Origin: Sanguinoderma infundibulare
Taxonomy: Eukaryota > Basidiomycota > Agaricomycetes > Polyporales > Polyporaceae
Direction: 5' to 3'
NCBI GenBank assembly: GCA_032821775.1
Contig: JAVLRN010000021.1
Coordinates: 62,001 to 126,000, forward strand
Length of the DNA stretch: 64,000 nt
Below, one piece after another: positions 22,040 to 34,649 of the stretch; within the stretch, counting starts at the first letter, position 1, and each line of letters opens with the position of its first letter. Below the pieces are notes generated by a model. The model did not search any database, had not been told where the DNA came from, and saw only the letters and a list, made by a program, of their open reading frames with translations. The translations under genes were made by a program, and so were the position numbers.

Positions 22040-23476
22040 GGTAGTGGTCGTGGTGGCCATGTTTCAGAATGTAGAGCCGATAGAAGTATTAGAGCGGAAA
22101 TATGGAGGAGAAGTTTGACTGTGAGGAAAAGGCTCAGGGATAGTGGTACTGGAGGAGGCGAGGTGGATGGCACTGGTTGAAGTTCAAGTAGTGCCACTGG
22201 CGCCGGGCGCGACAAGGTTTGGCCACTCGTTCGGGCGCCAGTTTGGCCATGAGGCTCCGACAATGGAATACTTATCCGGACAACAACGACGGGGGATATC
22301 CGCGCATTGTTATTCATGACAATGATTTCAGGCAGAGCAGGAGACGTACGTTAGTTTATGATGTTAATGGAAGCTTCAGGGTCAGTTCCGATGAACGTCT
22401 GAACTTTCTCCGACATTCTTGTCCAGCGTAAATCTTTCACCCAATGATACACACCCCCAGAAAGCCGTGCACAGGCCATAACACCAGGTTTGACCACGAA
22501 TTTGACATGGTAGTTATCCTGCAAAACGTCCGGGAGCGCACGACCCCCGCCTGATTCCCGTGCACTGCGGTCGGTCCATGACCACCGCTACCTCGCCGCC
22601 ACCGTTGCCAACGAGGAATGTTGCGGACTGGACATAAGCAGTTCTGGCCCATTTTACACCCACTTCTCGCTGTTGCTACATGGTTAGCGGCTTTTTCCCA
22701 AGTGTCCGACAGCCTCATTTCTGGCCTATGATCAGTAGTTCATGGCAGTTCTGAATCATCTGACCCATACGATCAGAGGTAATTCGGACCTGTGAGAGCC
22801 TCGGAGGTACAGGTACGCAATAATATTTATTACTCGAAATTCTTTCATCTGGCAGAGCTGCGTGAACCGCCTTTCGAATCACGGATGAACTTCAAGTAGG
22901 ATGTCCGCATGAACACATTGCATACATCGCTGCTAACCCCAATGGATATCGTACGGATAGCTTGGACTACATCAACTGTCAGCTACACAAAATCTTTTCA
23001 ACCTTGGGATGCGACGGTACTACGGATACGGAGATACATACACTGGTGGGCGGAGCGAAAGCGATTGGACAGCGACGAGGATAGCAATACAGAAAGCATA
23101 AAAAGCGAGAGGGAATATTAACAGTGGAAGTGGATACTGAGACGTGGATATAGATAGCAGGGAGAGGATGTGTGCGTAGAACGAATAATCGCAAGAATCG
23201 GGGTTCGAAGACGGGGAACGCCTCCGATGGCGAGAGAAGTCTTAAGGATCAGGTCGCTACAAGTTGTCAGAAATTGTGAGGGCAAGAGAATAGTGTGTCG
23301 CCAGGTGGCGGATCTCTTTGGGTCTGTGAGCAAGTCATTCAAGAAGAGGCATGGGTACATGAGAGAACGATCAGGCATTAGAGAGGCGAGGCGTTCAAGA
23401 CCACAAGGTCCAAGTGAAGCCAAGGATTACCCGAAGAGACAAGAGCCGACAGCGCGAGCCCTATGTCCTAAGCGGC
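22040..23476. other. Intergenic, nothing recognised
   Basis: Only short overlapping frames occur. There are no protein-like blocks, repeats or strong promoter elements that I can support. Confidence 0.5.
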
Positions 23477-24955
23477 TCAGAAGCCGCGACGATCGACCGC
23501 TTCACCACTCACAAAGAGCGAGATGTCGTGCCAGAGCTTTGACAGCCCGTGAGCCCACCGCACGCCCCTCGCGTGCGCCTCTTTGAGCTTACTGGCATCG
23601 CGCTTCGCGCCAGCGAGTACGCGGCTCTCGGTGATCTTTACCTTCTTATTCTCATTTTCAATGTTGGCATTGAACTGGTCTCGGAGCATCTGGAGCTTGA
23701 TACTCGGACAGTAGCTGCCTGGGAGCCGGGGAAGGAGGCACCCGCGTTCAGTGCAGCAAGCGAGTCCAACGTGAACCGGGTCCCAGGAGAGGCGCGGTTG
23801 AGGTAGGTCGACCTCGAGCGGAGGCGGAATGTTCAAGTAAGTGGATACGTTGCGAATGCTGCACTCGTCGCATGAGCGATACGCAAAGAAAGTCAGAAGT
23901 TATTCCACTCACGCCTGTTCAGTCTTGTAAAGGGTGAAGTACTGGCCCGTCGGTACAGACCTCTCCTTGTAGGGGAGCGGCTGCGTGCCTTGCCAGTAGG
24001 TCGACTCGAGCTTTATGTTTTCCGCCCAACGCTTCGTGAAGGCAAGCACCATGTCGCAATCTTTGCGCTCGAGGCTGGTAAGGTCCTCATCATCTTGGTA
24101 GCAGTCGACTACGGATTTGGAGAGGCGACGCTCTGGAGCGACGGGAGCTAGTATCGCAGATGTTTTCATGAGTTTACAAGGCTCACCCTTGAAGGGGGAA
24201 TTCCTCACCACTGCTGATGGTCGAAACTAGACTGGAGACTACGGAGCGCAACGCGCTGCCCGATTCCGAGTCTTTGTCGTCCGAAAGGAGCATGTTATTG
24301 AACCCAGACATTGCCGCCCCAAGTCCGAAGCTAGGAGCCCGCATCCGTGCAAAGGCCATCGCCCTCAGTGCATAATCGTCGTCGTCGTCATCTTCAGGGG
24401 ACTCTTCGGAAGCGCGATCTTCGGATTCCCCTTTCGCCTCAGCTGTACGCATCATCAGTTCAAGTTCGGAACCATCGGATAAGGTGATGGGACGCTTACC
24501 GTCGGGATCGTAGGACGGATCGTGGTCAAAGTCCGCAAAACGTCGAGAGCGAGCTATGATGCACGAAACATATTGCGCCAAAACACCGCGAGTCAAGGAG
24601 AGAGAACCGGGGCAGAGCCAAGGAATACTAACTCAGAGCTGTGCGAGAGTCCGTTAGTGCCAGGGGAGCTGTCGGCGTAGTGATCAGGAGAGCCCGTTCT
24701 TCAGGTTCTTTTGGCCCAGAATTCCAGTGGTCGTTGGCTGGTCAGGGGCCATGTCAGATATAGCGACCAGCGCGGAGAGTTTTAAAATCACTTACACTCC
24801 TCCAGTACCTCACGCAAGCATGCAAGAGATGAGTTCTCGTCGGTGAGAGTGACGTGCGACTCGTAACCATCGCCTTGTTGAATCGAGAGGATCGGGGAAA
24901 GTGGAACGTTGGCCTGTCTCAACGAAAGAGAGTCGAAGGGTTGTCGTGGGATCAT
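23477..24955 (-). CDS. Hypothetical six-exon gene
   Basis: Starting at Met 24,955 (MIPRQPFDSLSLRQANVPLS), exons join in phase through donors near 24,795, 24,640, 24,500, 24,205 and 23,913 to a stop at 23,477. The product is about 380 residues. It holds an acidic run (ESPEDDDDDDYALRAM), a block QDDEDLTSLERKDCDMVLAF with WAENIKLESTYWQGTQPL, a Cys-containing segment and a Lys-rich, probably helical C-terminus (NANIENENKKVKITESRVLA, then HGLSKLWHDISLFV). No known domain is recognised. Good phase at every junction supports a live gene. Confidence 0.6.
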
Positions 24956-25204
24956 ATTAAAGGAATGTGGTAGAATGTGTGGTATATATGAAAAGATGGC
25001 GAGCGGGTTCTGTCCTATAGAGACGGGAAGGCGAGGGAGAAGGAAGAACCTTACCACCGGATATCTAGGGAAGGGGATATTTAGGGAAGGGGTCGATCGT
25101 TGCGGTAGCACCGACCGGCGAGAAAAATAAGTAGTGTTTGCGGAGTACAAACCTTTGACATAAGAAGCCTTGCAAAAAGCCGGCCCTAACTCAAACATTT
25201 CCAC

Positions 25205-25270
25205 GCGATGTTTCGGGTGGGCGGTTGTTGTGGTCTATTTGGCAAAGGCCTCTGAACCTAACAAGCACAA
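25205..25270 (+). repeat. Short dispersed coding-like repeat, copy 1
   Basis: This stretch and 35,180-35,250 both encode, in the same orientation, VVVVYLA-K/A-ASE-P/L-N, and they share about three quarters of bases by eye. Flanking sequence also shows weaker similarity. No complete gene is visible at either place. Confidence 0.55.
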
Positions 25271-26358
25271 ATTCAGCCCAAACTCTTCATCGGCACAATT
25301 AGAGTCCGCCGCCGCATACAGCGAGCTCGTCGAGTACTCCTTTCTCTGCACGCACCTTAACATGCTCATCCTTGGGACTTGCAACGACGGCATGCTATGC
25401 GCTGGAGACTCAAACGCCGGGAATGATCCCTAGAATGACCGCCATCGAAGTCCCGGGTCCGACGACGAGTCCAAGGACAGCACATAGCAACCTAGGGATG
25501 ACGAGGAGCGTCCTAGATCGTGGTGAGCTACTACCTTGTCCTCAGTCCAAGTCCCTGGTTCTTCAACCTGTCCGCTGTCCGTTGCGAATTGAAGATCGTT
25601 TCCGGTGTACCAGCGTGTTGCGAGGAAGGCCATCGTCATCGAGAGGAATGAGGAGCTAGAAGCGCTTTGTGAGCCCAACGTCTGTGAATAAAATGGGGCG
25701 TCCACTGGTCATGGAGGACGCAGGAAGAGGAGAGTTGGATTGTAGGCTGCGATCTTGATGCATGAACAAGACTGCGTCGACCGGCCCTAAAGAGCTTCCT
25801 CGTGTGCTCAGCCCTTCCAGTTCCCCCTGACTCTCATCTCTCGCTCCTTCCTTTTCACAGTACTTGTCTTACCTGCAGTCGTTTTCGCGCTTACGCAACC
25901 TTCAGATGAACTGCGGCAACGTTCTCTGTCGTGCTTGCTGCGCGCTTTTAGCGATATCCGACCACCAAGCAACTCGAAGCCCCGGCAAGAACAAAAGACA
26001 ATGGCCCCTATTGGAATCGCGAAATCCGCACTCACAGCAAGCCCTCGATGCTGTTCCCTTCACACTGACTTCGGTGAGTCATGCTCTGCTGACAAATTTG
26101 TCCCCCATTCTCTTGCGAGTCTTGCGAGGAAGTGTGCTTGAATACACTGGGTTCCCTCCAGCGCAGTACCTTATTGTGTTCTTACTGGGTACGCGAACCG
26201 TTGATCTTGTGATCTTGCGGCGTGAGGACACGCGAGCAGTCGCAGCACCCAGAGACGCCCATTGGCAGGGGGTTGCGTCTGAGGAGCACGAGCTGCGTCT
26301 GCCGCGCGGACTAGAATTGAATGGCTATATACGATAATATAAAGCGTATGCATTTACA

Positions 26359-26983
26359 TCATAGCGCATCGCGAACGACGAACAGCGCATCCATGCGCGA
26401 GATCAAGTACACGACCAGACTCGCGATGACCAGGAGGCGCGCGAGGACTGGGTCCGTCGCGCACGAAAACGCGAAGAGAAGGTGCTCGCCCGCGGCCTTC
26501 TGCTGTCGCGCGCGCATTCCGGAAGTCAACCAACCAATAGGTTGTCTATGGTCAGGCCTGGTCGTACAATTCTGGTGAGCGCCGCACCTCGAGAATCGCG
26601 TCGAGACTTGGAGCAGGTTGAGATGCGTGCCGGAGGAGGTCGATAGACACCCCGAAACTGCGCGTGGCGAAATTTGAGTCTGGATTGGACCACACGAGTG
26701 TCGTCAGCTATTGGATGAAGAATGTGAGGGGCGAGGGAGGGGAGACTCACCTATTCTTCCTCTGCGAAGATCGATGTCGCGCACGCGGTATATAATCATC
26801 TCTTCCCCGGTTTTTGGGTGTGGTACGAACACGAAGCCTGCGATAGGTGGCGTTTAAGTTGTATGCTCGTCATCAAAGGAAACGCCGCTTACCGTAACCG
26901 TTGAGAGCGGCATTGAGGATCGCTGTAAGAGTGCCCTCAGACTCCGTAGAGTCGGCGGAGTTACGAGAGCGAGAGGCGTTCAT
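26359..26983 (-). CDS. Small membrane protein, intact copy
   Basis: Four exons (26,893-26,983; 26,751-26,837; 26,588-26,679; 26,359-26,502) join in phase to 137 residues. The protein starts MNASRSRNSADSTESEGTLT, has a compact central part (GFVFVPHPKTGEEMIIYRVR, then RSFGVSIDLLRHAS) and ends with one membrane helix (ARLLVIASLVVYLISRM). A damaged copy sits at 427-985. The shared exon structure and the frame preserved here indicate that this is the functional or parental copy. The family is not known to me. Confidence 0.7.
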
Positions 26984-27400
26984 TATGCTGGGAATGTGGT
27001 GGGTGCGAAAGAGGAAACGGCCTGTGGTGCTTATGAGTGGCGCTCAAGGGTGGATGGACTAATGAAGGTCGCGCATGCGAGCGGATGCCAATGTTAAACA
27101 GGATGAAAGTGATCCGTCAAAAGCGGGTCTTTGTTCACTTAAAAGCGATATGACAAAAGACCGGACCAGGCTTGTCTGACGGCTGACCACAAAGCGTCGC
27201 GACAAAAGCATGTGACACAAAAGCTCGGAACAGGTGCATGCATGCAGACTTCCGAAACATACTCGAAGGAAGAACAACAGCACAGCGAGCGACGATGCGG
27301 TTAGTGCACCTGACGATTCCATCGTACAAGATCGCTGATATCGAGAATAGAAACCGAGGCGGAATCGATAGTTGTCCGGCAACAACGGTGGGCACTCCCG
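26450..27400. repeat. About 1-kb segmental duplication, copy B
   Basis: Same-orientation match to 440-1400, covering the small membrane-protein gene and its upstream region. The next gene on this side ends at 27,405, immediately outside the repeat. Confidence 0.85.
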
Positions 27401-27404
27401 CTAG

Positions 27405-28574
27405 TCACTGGTGCGCCTCCTCTTTCTTGGCCAACCTCTTCTTGAGGTTATCACCCGAGGTCATGTCAGGATTCGTTTTCCCGGTTAAGTACTTCGCAGC
27501 GATGCGGCCGTGCGACTTGAGGTACCTTTCCGCCGTCGATTGCTCATCGCCAAATGGAACTTGTTGGTACTTGGGACATGGGAACGGACCGTATATTGGG
27601 TGACTCAGCCTCTCCCCCGATGTGCCCTTGGGCCTGTACACCGGTGGGTCCGGCTTTCCGAGGCGAGGGAGCTTTATTTCCGGATTGCTGTAGCGGGGAG
27701 TGAGCGATCGTGAGTACGGAGCGGTTGAAGACCATGCACTCACTAGTGACGGTACCGGAGCAGAAGCAATGTATCCTGGAGGGTGACCTCCTGAGACGCG
27801 TTATTCACGTAGGAGGCGTAGGATCGGTCATCTTTCTCCCCGGTCGCCTTGCAATCCTGCTTGCCACTGACCTTGGCCAGCAGCTTGCGGACCCTGTCCT
27901 GCTTGGGAGTCGTTCCGCTCTGCTCAGTATAAGTTTTCGGTCTGCGGATATGGTTGAATCCTGCGCCTTTGGCACGACTGTCCCAGAACCCGCGTCGTCC
28001 GGCTGCATTTGCGGCCTTGGGGTTGCTGCGTTTGTCGACCCGCCGCTTCTCCAGGACCTTTTCAGAGTCCTTCTGATCTCGAGTGAAGTAGGGCATGACG
28101 GCTTTCGCAGGCTTTGAATGAGAAGGTGGTTGGGTACCGCTGATGGAAAGCCACGTACCTACGCTCGGGGAAATCTCCCGATTGTTCGCCGACAACACAT
28201 CGTTTTCGACGCACCCTCCCTCGTTTGGGGAAATGGCCGGATTTTCCACTGACAACATGTGGTTTTGGATGTATTTCGCCTGTGTCGTGTCCCAGCCATT
28301 CGGATGCTCCCCACGTCTGCGATCTGTAGTCCCTGAAATGAATGTGAGTGGCCTTGCGAGACAAGGCGATGCAAGGGTGTGGGCACAAACCAGCCCTTTG
28401 CTGAATTTCCTCCCTGATAAGATATTTCTTGAGGAACTCTCTTCGAAGAGATGTCCGGAAGTACACCCGTATGGCAGGGAATTTTAGTTGCCGTGGGCAG
28501 GGGATGCGCCGCTTCTTAGGAAATTTCTCCTTCTTGGAGGCTTGGCGAGTGTCAGCCCAGCGCTTCGATGCCAT
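27405..28574 (-). CDS. Hypothetical Lys/Arg-rich protein
   Basis: Exon 1 (28,467-28,574) gives MASKRWADTRQASKKEKFPK and a basic run. The following exon reads GWFVPTPLHRLVSQGHSHSF. Later exons give NPAISPNEGG and NREISPSVG-like twin segments, then AVMPYFTRDQKDSEKVLEKR and a basic Asn/Lys region. The last exon (from about 27,690) reads LPRLGKPDPPVYRPKG to a stop at 27,405. All junctions can be placed in phase, but one intron would be only about 35 bases. It is probably nuclear from composition; family unknown. Confidence 0.55.
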
Positions 28575-29262
28575 TGCGAGTGATAGGTGTGGAAAAGAGT
28601 TAGGTTGACGTTATACAGTGGAGAAACAAGACGAGTGTTGTCGGTCGGTGAGTGGTGGTTGGGATCAAGTTCAGACGACCCGAGCGCTAGACGCGAGCCT
28701 TGAGTTGGGCCTTGTCGGCGAACAATGGGCGGGCCCGACAATTTGCGCATCAGCGAGTCACACATTTCCGAACCCACTGCGGCCGAATTAGAATACCTCG
28801 CGGGCCGCTTAATTGCGGTTCAATTTCCCGGACGGACGAAATGAGACGACGTGATTGTAATTCAATTCGATACAGTATTGCGAGGATGGCTACATTGATA
28901 CAGTATGTGAGATCAGAATTGGAGCAGTGAGAGGATATTCCAAATCACTGTGTTCTGGTGAGTACGTTATGGATGTAAAGGAGAATGGGCATGCAACATG
29001 ATGACGAGCGCGCAAGTAGGGACTGGGATGGAACACAGCAGACAGTAGAAGGAGCGACATGATGGTAAGTTAATAAATAGTTAGTCAGCATAAATATACT
29101 AGAGATTAAATCAGCACATGATAGCGACTACAAGAGCACTTCAGTGAGCGACGCACCAATTATAGGCATGATATTTGGAAACACTGGGCTCGGACCGCTA
29201 GCTGCGAGTGGCTCACGCCCTCGCACTCGAAATCCGATTCGAATTACACTGCGTCTTTGGCT
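28575..29262. other. Intergenic, nothing recognised
   Basis: This AT-richer spacer is the upstream side of the minus-strand gene at 27,405-28,574 and the 3' side of the gene at 29,263. No frame, repeat or RNA gene can be supported. Confidence 0.5.
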
Positions 29263-30378
29263 TTAGCCCTCAGCCACTTCGACATTCCTCCCTGTGGATT
29301 CCTTCAATGCCTGGCGTGACTGCCGCAGATAGTCTTCAGGTGCGTCGGTAAATTGACGAGGTCCCCTACGAAGAACGCCCGTCTCAGCCACGCACGCGTG
29401 GGATCTGTTCAGGCAAAGTATGGCTTTGCCTTCCTTGGAGGAGCGCCGTCCGGTCTTAGATTTGTGCGCCTTCCGCTTCGATGCCTTCAACAGCGGTGCT
29501 ACTGACACTTGGAACAGTTCAGCGTTTTCCAGACAGCCATCGTTGAGCCAGGACGAACTCACCGGTAATGGGCGTCGGTTGCTTGCCTTGGTCGAGTGCC
29601 CTCGACTCGCTTACCATCGACTCGATTGTGCGACTCGACTGGGTGACAGTCACCTCAACTCGAGTCGTCGACGCAACGGGTGTGGTCTGCACCTTCGGGC
29701 GAGCAACAGGCCGTGGAATGCGAGAGGGCCTCGGGTTTACCGGCTTTTGCACAGCTGACTGAGGCTGGTTCAGCGCATGCTTGGGCTGGCCTGGAGTGGC
29801 CGTGTGCTGCGACACCGAATCTGATTAATTCAGTCATGAGATCAGGAGGCAAGGCAGAAAAGGGATCTTTGGAAGCATTTACTCACCGTCACTCTGACCG
29901 TTATCGACGGTTGTCTGTTCCGTATTGGCGATCCTCTCGGCCTCAACATGACGAACTGTGAAATCGATTATCATCCAGCAGAACTAGTCTACGGAATTAA
30001 TCGGGGACTTACCAACCGCGGCGTAAATCTTAGTCCGTCGCGCGACCTCCTCCGGAGAGTCGTAGTCAAAATTGGGGTCAGTCCACCAACCCTCGAGATC
30101 CATCTTCAGCGCTATTGTTGTACACCATCAAATGGTTATATACCATTGAGAACAAAAGTCAGCCTTGGACGCGCTCGACTATGGCATTGCAAAAGGGATT
30201 GACACGTACCCTCGTTGTAAATCCTGCCCAGAATAGAAGGAACAGCGCGCCATTTCATTGAATCGCAGTCCCCGTTCGATGTGCACTCAACATGCAGAGG
30301 CGTAATGACCGGGGGAGGGGCGACCGCTGGCTTTCCGCGGAGAAGGACGATCGGTGGAGGACAAGAACGGGGAGCCAT
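29263..30378 (-). CDS. Hypothetical five-exon gene
   Basis: Exons 30,210-30,378, 30,013-30,111, 29,887-29,955, 29,563-29,820 and 29,263-29,507 join in phase to 279 residues. The N-terminus is Pro-rich (MAPRSCPPPIVLLRG) with ECTSNGDCDSMKWRAVPSIL. The next exon encodes an ordered stretch, MDLEGWWTDPNFDYDSPEEV. The middle is Pro/Thr/Ser-rich and the C-terminus is basic (KASKRKAHKSKTGRRSSKEG). Two Cys residues and the basic tail suggest a DNA- or chromatin-associated protein, but no domain is recognised. Confidence 0.65.
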
Positions 30379-30917
30379 CTGTACTGTGTAGTACCCGAAG
30401 GCGAGCGAACACCCAGAATGACGGAAAGGAATGAAACTGAGCTGTGAGAGAAGTCCAGAAGCAAGGTGGTGGTCGGTTTGAGAGAGTGAGGGGAGTGAGA
30501 CGGGAGGGAAAAGGCTGCGGGGGCGGGTCATGGGCTCTTAAGCGAAAACCTTACCGACGCACATACCGTTATTCAACTGTCAACATTCCCGTGACGTTCC
30601 TGATGCTCCATCGTACGCAAAGAGAGGGCCATTGTCCTCATCAACGTGATGCAAGAATAGATCAGTTCACCGTTTAAAGCTTTAGTCGGAAGCCGGACCA
30701 TGTACAAAGAGCGATCATTTTTGGGAAGCGTTATTATGTCCCTCTGCTCGAAATACACATGTCCGATGTAAGAACGGAAGACGTAATACAGATATAGACC
30801 ATAGAAAGACGAGTATACAGCGAAGCGTCCACAAAGCACAGGTCAAAACCAAGAAACAGCAGACTTGACGCAGGGCGGGACACGGTAAGTCCATGAGCGT
30901 AATAGGCAGTCCGAAAA

Positions 30918-32304
30918 TTACCACAACCCGTACTCCACTAGCCATTTATCGTAATCAAAAACTTCTCCGCACTCCTCGCCGTCCTCACTACTACTGTACA
31001 CGGTCGAATCGTCAGAGCCGAACGAAATGTCCGCCTCCAAATCAAGGCTGACAGCAGAGAAATCGAACGAAACATCCGCATCCGACTGAACGCTAGGAGT
31101 AGGGATGTCCACTGCCTCCATTTCGGCGACATCGTCATCGTCCTCATCACTCCACCTCAAGAACTCCAAAATGGCCTGCTCCCTCAGCGCCGCCGCTTTC
31201 CGCTCCAAGATGTCGGACGACTTCGCCTTCCAGAACGTCACCGCCGCCGGGTCGACGTACACCTTGATCGTACCGAGCGGGTCCGGGTCAGCCTTGTGGT
31301 GAACGCAGTGCTTAACGTCCTCGACGTTCGGCGGAACCCGCCTCTCCATGTCGGCGTCGAGACCGAACAGCTCGGACGTTGTGTAGCCCTGAGCGTGCTT
31401 GACGTGGATGCGACCCTTTCCGGTGCGGTCGATGAGCTTCTTCGCGTCGTCTGTGTCCAGGAAGTATCTGTATTGGCTTGGGGACGGTTCGAGTTTCGTG
31501 CGCTGGGCGATGTTGCCGGCAGGTGTTCCGGGAAGTCGCGGGGTCGGTGCGTCACGCTCGTAAAGCGGCGGGAACGGGCATTGGTAGGAGGGATATATCC
31601 TGGTGGTTGTACACAGTCCATTTAGAATCTGGGATACATGACGAATGGAGTGTTGAACGTACCTCTGGAGGCGCAAGTTGTTGAACACATTGACGCGAAG
31701 GTCTTCTGTGTCCAGAGTGTGGCCGCCAGGGAACTTGGAGACGGGCCGAGGGACCTTTTCTGGAGGGATGTGCTCGGATATTTGCGCATGGGGACTGTGG
31801 ACGTAATGGATCCTATCGTCGTCGACTGCGAGTAGTGGTGGCGGCGGTGGTTGGTGCGAAGACGATTCTTCGGGATTGTCCTGCCTCAATGACGACGAAA
31901 TTCCGTTTAGTATGTCGTCAATGTCCGGAAGGTCGTCGATACATGAAAAGATATCTCCGTCGGCTGGGACAGAGGGGGTGTCGAGAGGCGGCGCATCGTC
32001 AGATAGACTTGCCAGGCTCCAAGGATCGATATCTAGGGATGGGATGGTTGGGCTGAGATATCTACTACCTATCAAACACGTACACGCACCTGAGCCATTC
32101 CATCCGCCGTATCCGTCCGTGCTATATGGTCTTAACATATCTACAGCCCGGGGCAATATATGTCAATGACCATCCATCCAGTGCGACGAACATGACTGAC
32201 AACATACCGAGTGAAACCCACCCGTCCGCGTCGTCAATATCAAAGGGAGGTTGGAATTCCTCTGGGGGCGGAAAAGCCATGGGATCCACTGATGGTTGAG
32301 ACAT
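30918..32304 (-). CDS. Hypothetical acidic protein
   Basis: Exons 32,208-32,304, 31,663-32,068 and 30,918-31,599 join in phase to 394 residues starting MSQPSVDPMAFPPPEEFQPP. A disordered Asp/Ser/Pro-rich N-terminal half precedes an ordered region: KLEPSPSQYRYFLDTDDAKK, TGKGRIHVKHAQGYTTSELF, GTIKVYVDPAAVTFWKAKSS and a helix KAAALREQAILEFLRW. The C-terminus is a long Asp/Glu/Ser tail. No known enzyme signature is seen. The ordered region may be a fungal-specific domain. Confidence 0.7.
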
Positions 32305-33785
32305 GTCAGTCGGGAGTTGGTGGTTAGCAGCGTCGATGCGCAAGGAACGTACATGGTGGGGAAGTTCTGGGTCGCTTTGTATGAGAAGAGACGTCCTCTA
32401 GATGACGCTTCTTTGGCGGAGAGGGAGGCTCGGGGACGATCCGTGCAAGCGGGTGGCAAGGAGCGGCAAGCCGGCGAGGGACAACAATTGGTGTTATAGT
32501 CACTGCCATCGCGATTGTGAGCTGATGAGAATGTCGGTATGTCTGGACGTTGCGGGAGGAAGCTGAAAGGCAGCTGTAAAGCGCGAGCGGCGTTGAAAGA
32601 GGTTGTGGACGTGGTCAAAAGGGATGTTGAAAGCGAAAGGGCGCCTCGCGTCTCCCCAGCACCTAAGCGAACCATAAGCGCCGCCACATCCAGACAAAGC
32701 AAGGGCCACTCGACGCACTGAGGGTAGGCTCCACTCTGGAAGAACAGCATTTGTAATAATACACAATAAACTTGTCAGTTTCGTTGGTTCTCGCACATGA
32801 AACCTTTCGACTAACCTGGATAAATGTTTGGTGTTATCTGTTACATACAACGTTGACTGTCCAAAAGCTTCTCCCCAAAAGTACACATTGCCTCTTATCG
32901 AGAACTTATAAAAGCATCACTGACGTCCGTGTATCCACAAGCTGGGATGCACGGTCGAGCCAGAACTTCCCGCATGGCTTATGCGGGGACCGTCTGCGTG
33001 TGGGAGGAACAGATGAATTCCATCTCGTGTACAGGGCGATGGAGAGCAACACACCTCGTATGTTGTAGACGTGGCCCAGTCTTTCCTGACCGTCGCTAGG
33101 TCGTGAGTACCGCCCGCCGTCTACTGAGAGTTCGAGGGTCGCGCGGCACTGTACCTACCGCATGATGCCTTCACCCCTGCCTTCCTCGCCGCCATAGGTC
33201 ATCATCAATGACATAACACGCGATACACGGCGAGCAGTGCAGTACATGAAGTGCGGACGGGAGGTCGTCGCAGTGACAGTGGAACAATACTTGATTTTTG
33301 GTGCACAGTTGTGGACGATTCTGATTGGCTGCTCGACATTTGCGATACTCAACGCCGCACTGCCATCCAGCGCTTCGAATGTTGGGCACAACAAGGGGGA
33401 GACTATGATAGTCAAAATATGCGGCAGAGTATGACAGCGAATAGATTTGGCATCCAACGGTATCGATACAGTGGTATGATATGAAGCGAGAGCACCATGC
33501 TAAGGTGTGCGTATTCAAGAGACGACGACGATTCAGATAGCGCGGACTTGAAGGACAGCATAGCGGATGGGAAGGTACGGCTGCGATAGACGTGTTGTAC
33601 ATACGAGTGCGATAACGCGAACGAGATAGAGAGCTGTGGACAGCATTGGAGAAATATCGTATGAGAATTAGGTCGTCATCATGAGAACCCCGGTAAGACA
33701 GGGCGTCGCATGTATTTCCAGAGAAATACCTCGAGAGAGCCGGGTTCCGTGAGACAACGGAGGGAGGGAGTCGGCGAGCCACCGC
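32305..33785. other. Intergenic, nothing recognised
   Basis: Short overlapping frames only. The part nearest 32,305 is the promoter side of the acidic-protein gene. No RNA gene or repeat can be supported. Confidence 0.5.
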
Positions 33786-34646
33786 TCAGATCTCCTCGTC
33801 AGACTCAGGAGACCGCTCTTCTTCCGTTATCTCAAATCCGGTCTCCTCTGCGTCCTCGTCGTCCTCAGGATCTTCGGACTCGTATGGGTTCCTCTCAAAG
33901 AGAGTCGCCTCGTCCAAGCCCCTTGAAGCATAGTGTACGCTGCACAAACTCCAGCAAGTCAGTCAAGCACACGTGAGGGTTGAACACGACTACTGACGCA
34001 TTTATAAAATGTCCAGTCAACACCTTCTCATAAAGCGTGCACCCCACGCGTCTGCGGCGCAGAATCCGCGGGAGGCCGCAGGCGGTCGTCTTAGGCAAGG
34101 CTTCTACTCCGTGGATAATTCGCACGAGGTACTCCTCGACCATTCGTGTCTCTGCACGCGCAAAGCGGCCCCCTTCCGGGCCAGACGAGCGGGCTATGTG
34201 TTCTGTGCCCAGATTGCGGAGCCCACATGTGCCAGTATGATCCCCACGCATGAAGGATTCAAGGTGACACGTACCGACCAGGTCGAAGTCAAACGCATCG
34301 AAGGTATATTCTGGATCTGGCGATGTGCTCCTGTCACCCGACGCTATCGATTTCGTTTCAACAGCAAGCGCAAGCGGGACGAGGTTTAGACTTACGGGAC
34401 CCGACATCGGCATCGACATCGCTGAGAGCACATTGAAGAGGAGCCGCTGTCGTCTCGTGGGTACCTTCGGTGGTTGGATGTCAGACTCGAGGCTGGAAAG
34501 ACGCGATGATGACCGACCCGTTGCCCCAGACGCACTTGGAGATACATGTGTAGTAGCATTCGCTGGAGGGCATAAGGGATGTGGGTGAGTAAAAAACGAC
34601 GAGCTCCAGCGCGACACGACGCGGACGCACCACAAGCTTGAGGCAT
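33786..34646 (-). CDS. Hypothetical acidic-tail protein
   Basis: A start at 34,646 (MPQAC) leads through an intron or read-through to exons encoding SPDPEYTFDAFDFDLV, then HIARSSGPEGGRFARAETRM and EEYLVRIIHGVEALPKTTAC with RRRRVGCTLYEKVL. The last exon gives LDEATLFERNPYES and an Asp/Glu tail ending SPESDEEI at 33,786. The later junctions are in phase. The splice between the first Ser-rich part and the SPDPEYT exon does not fit a standard donor in the frame I prefer, so the 5' end is uncertain. Confidence 0.5.
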
Positions 34647-34649
34647 CAC

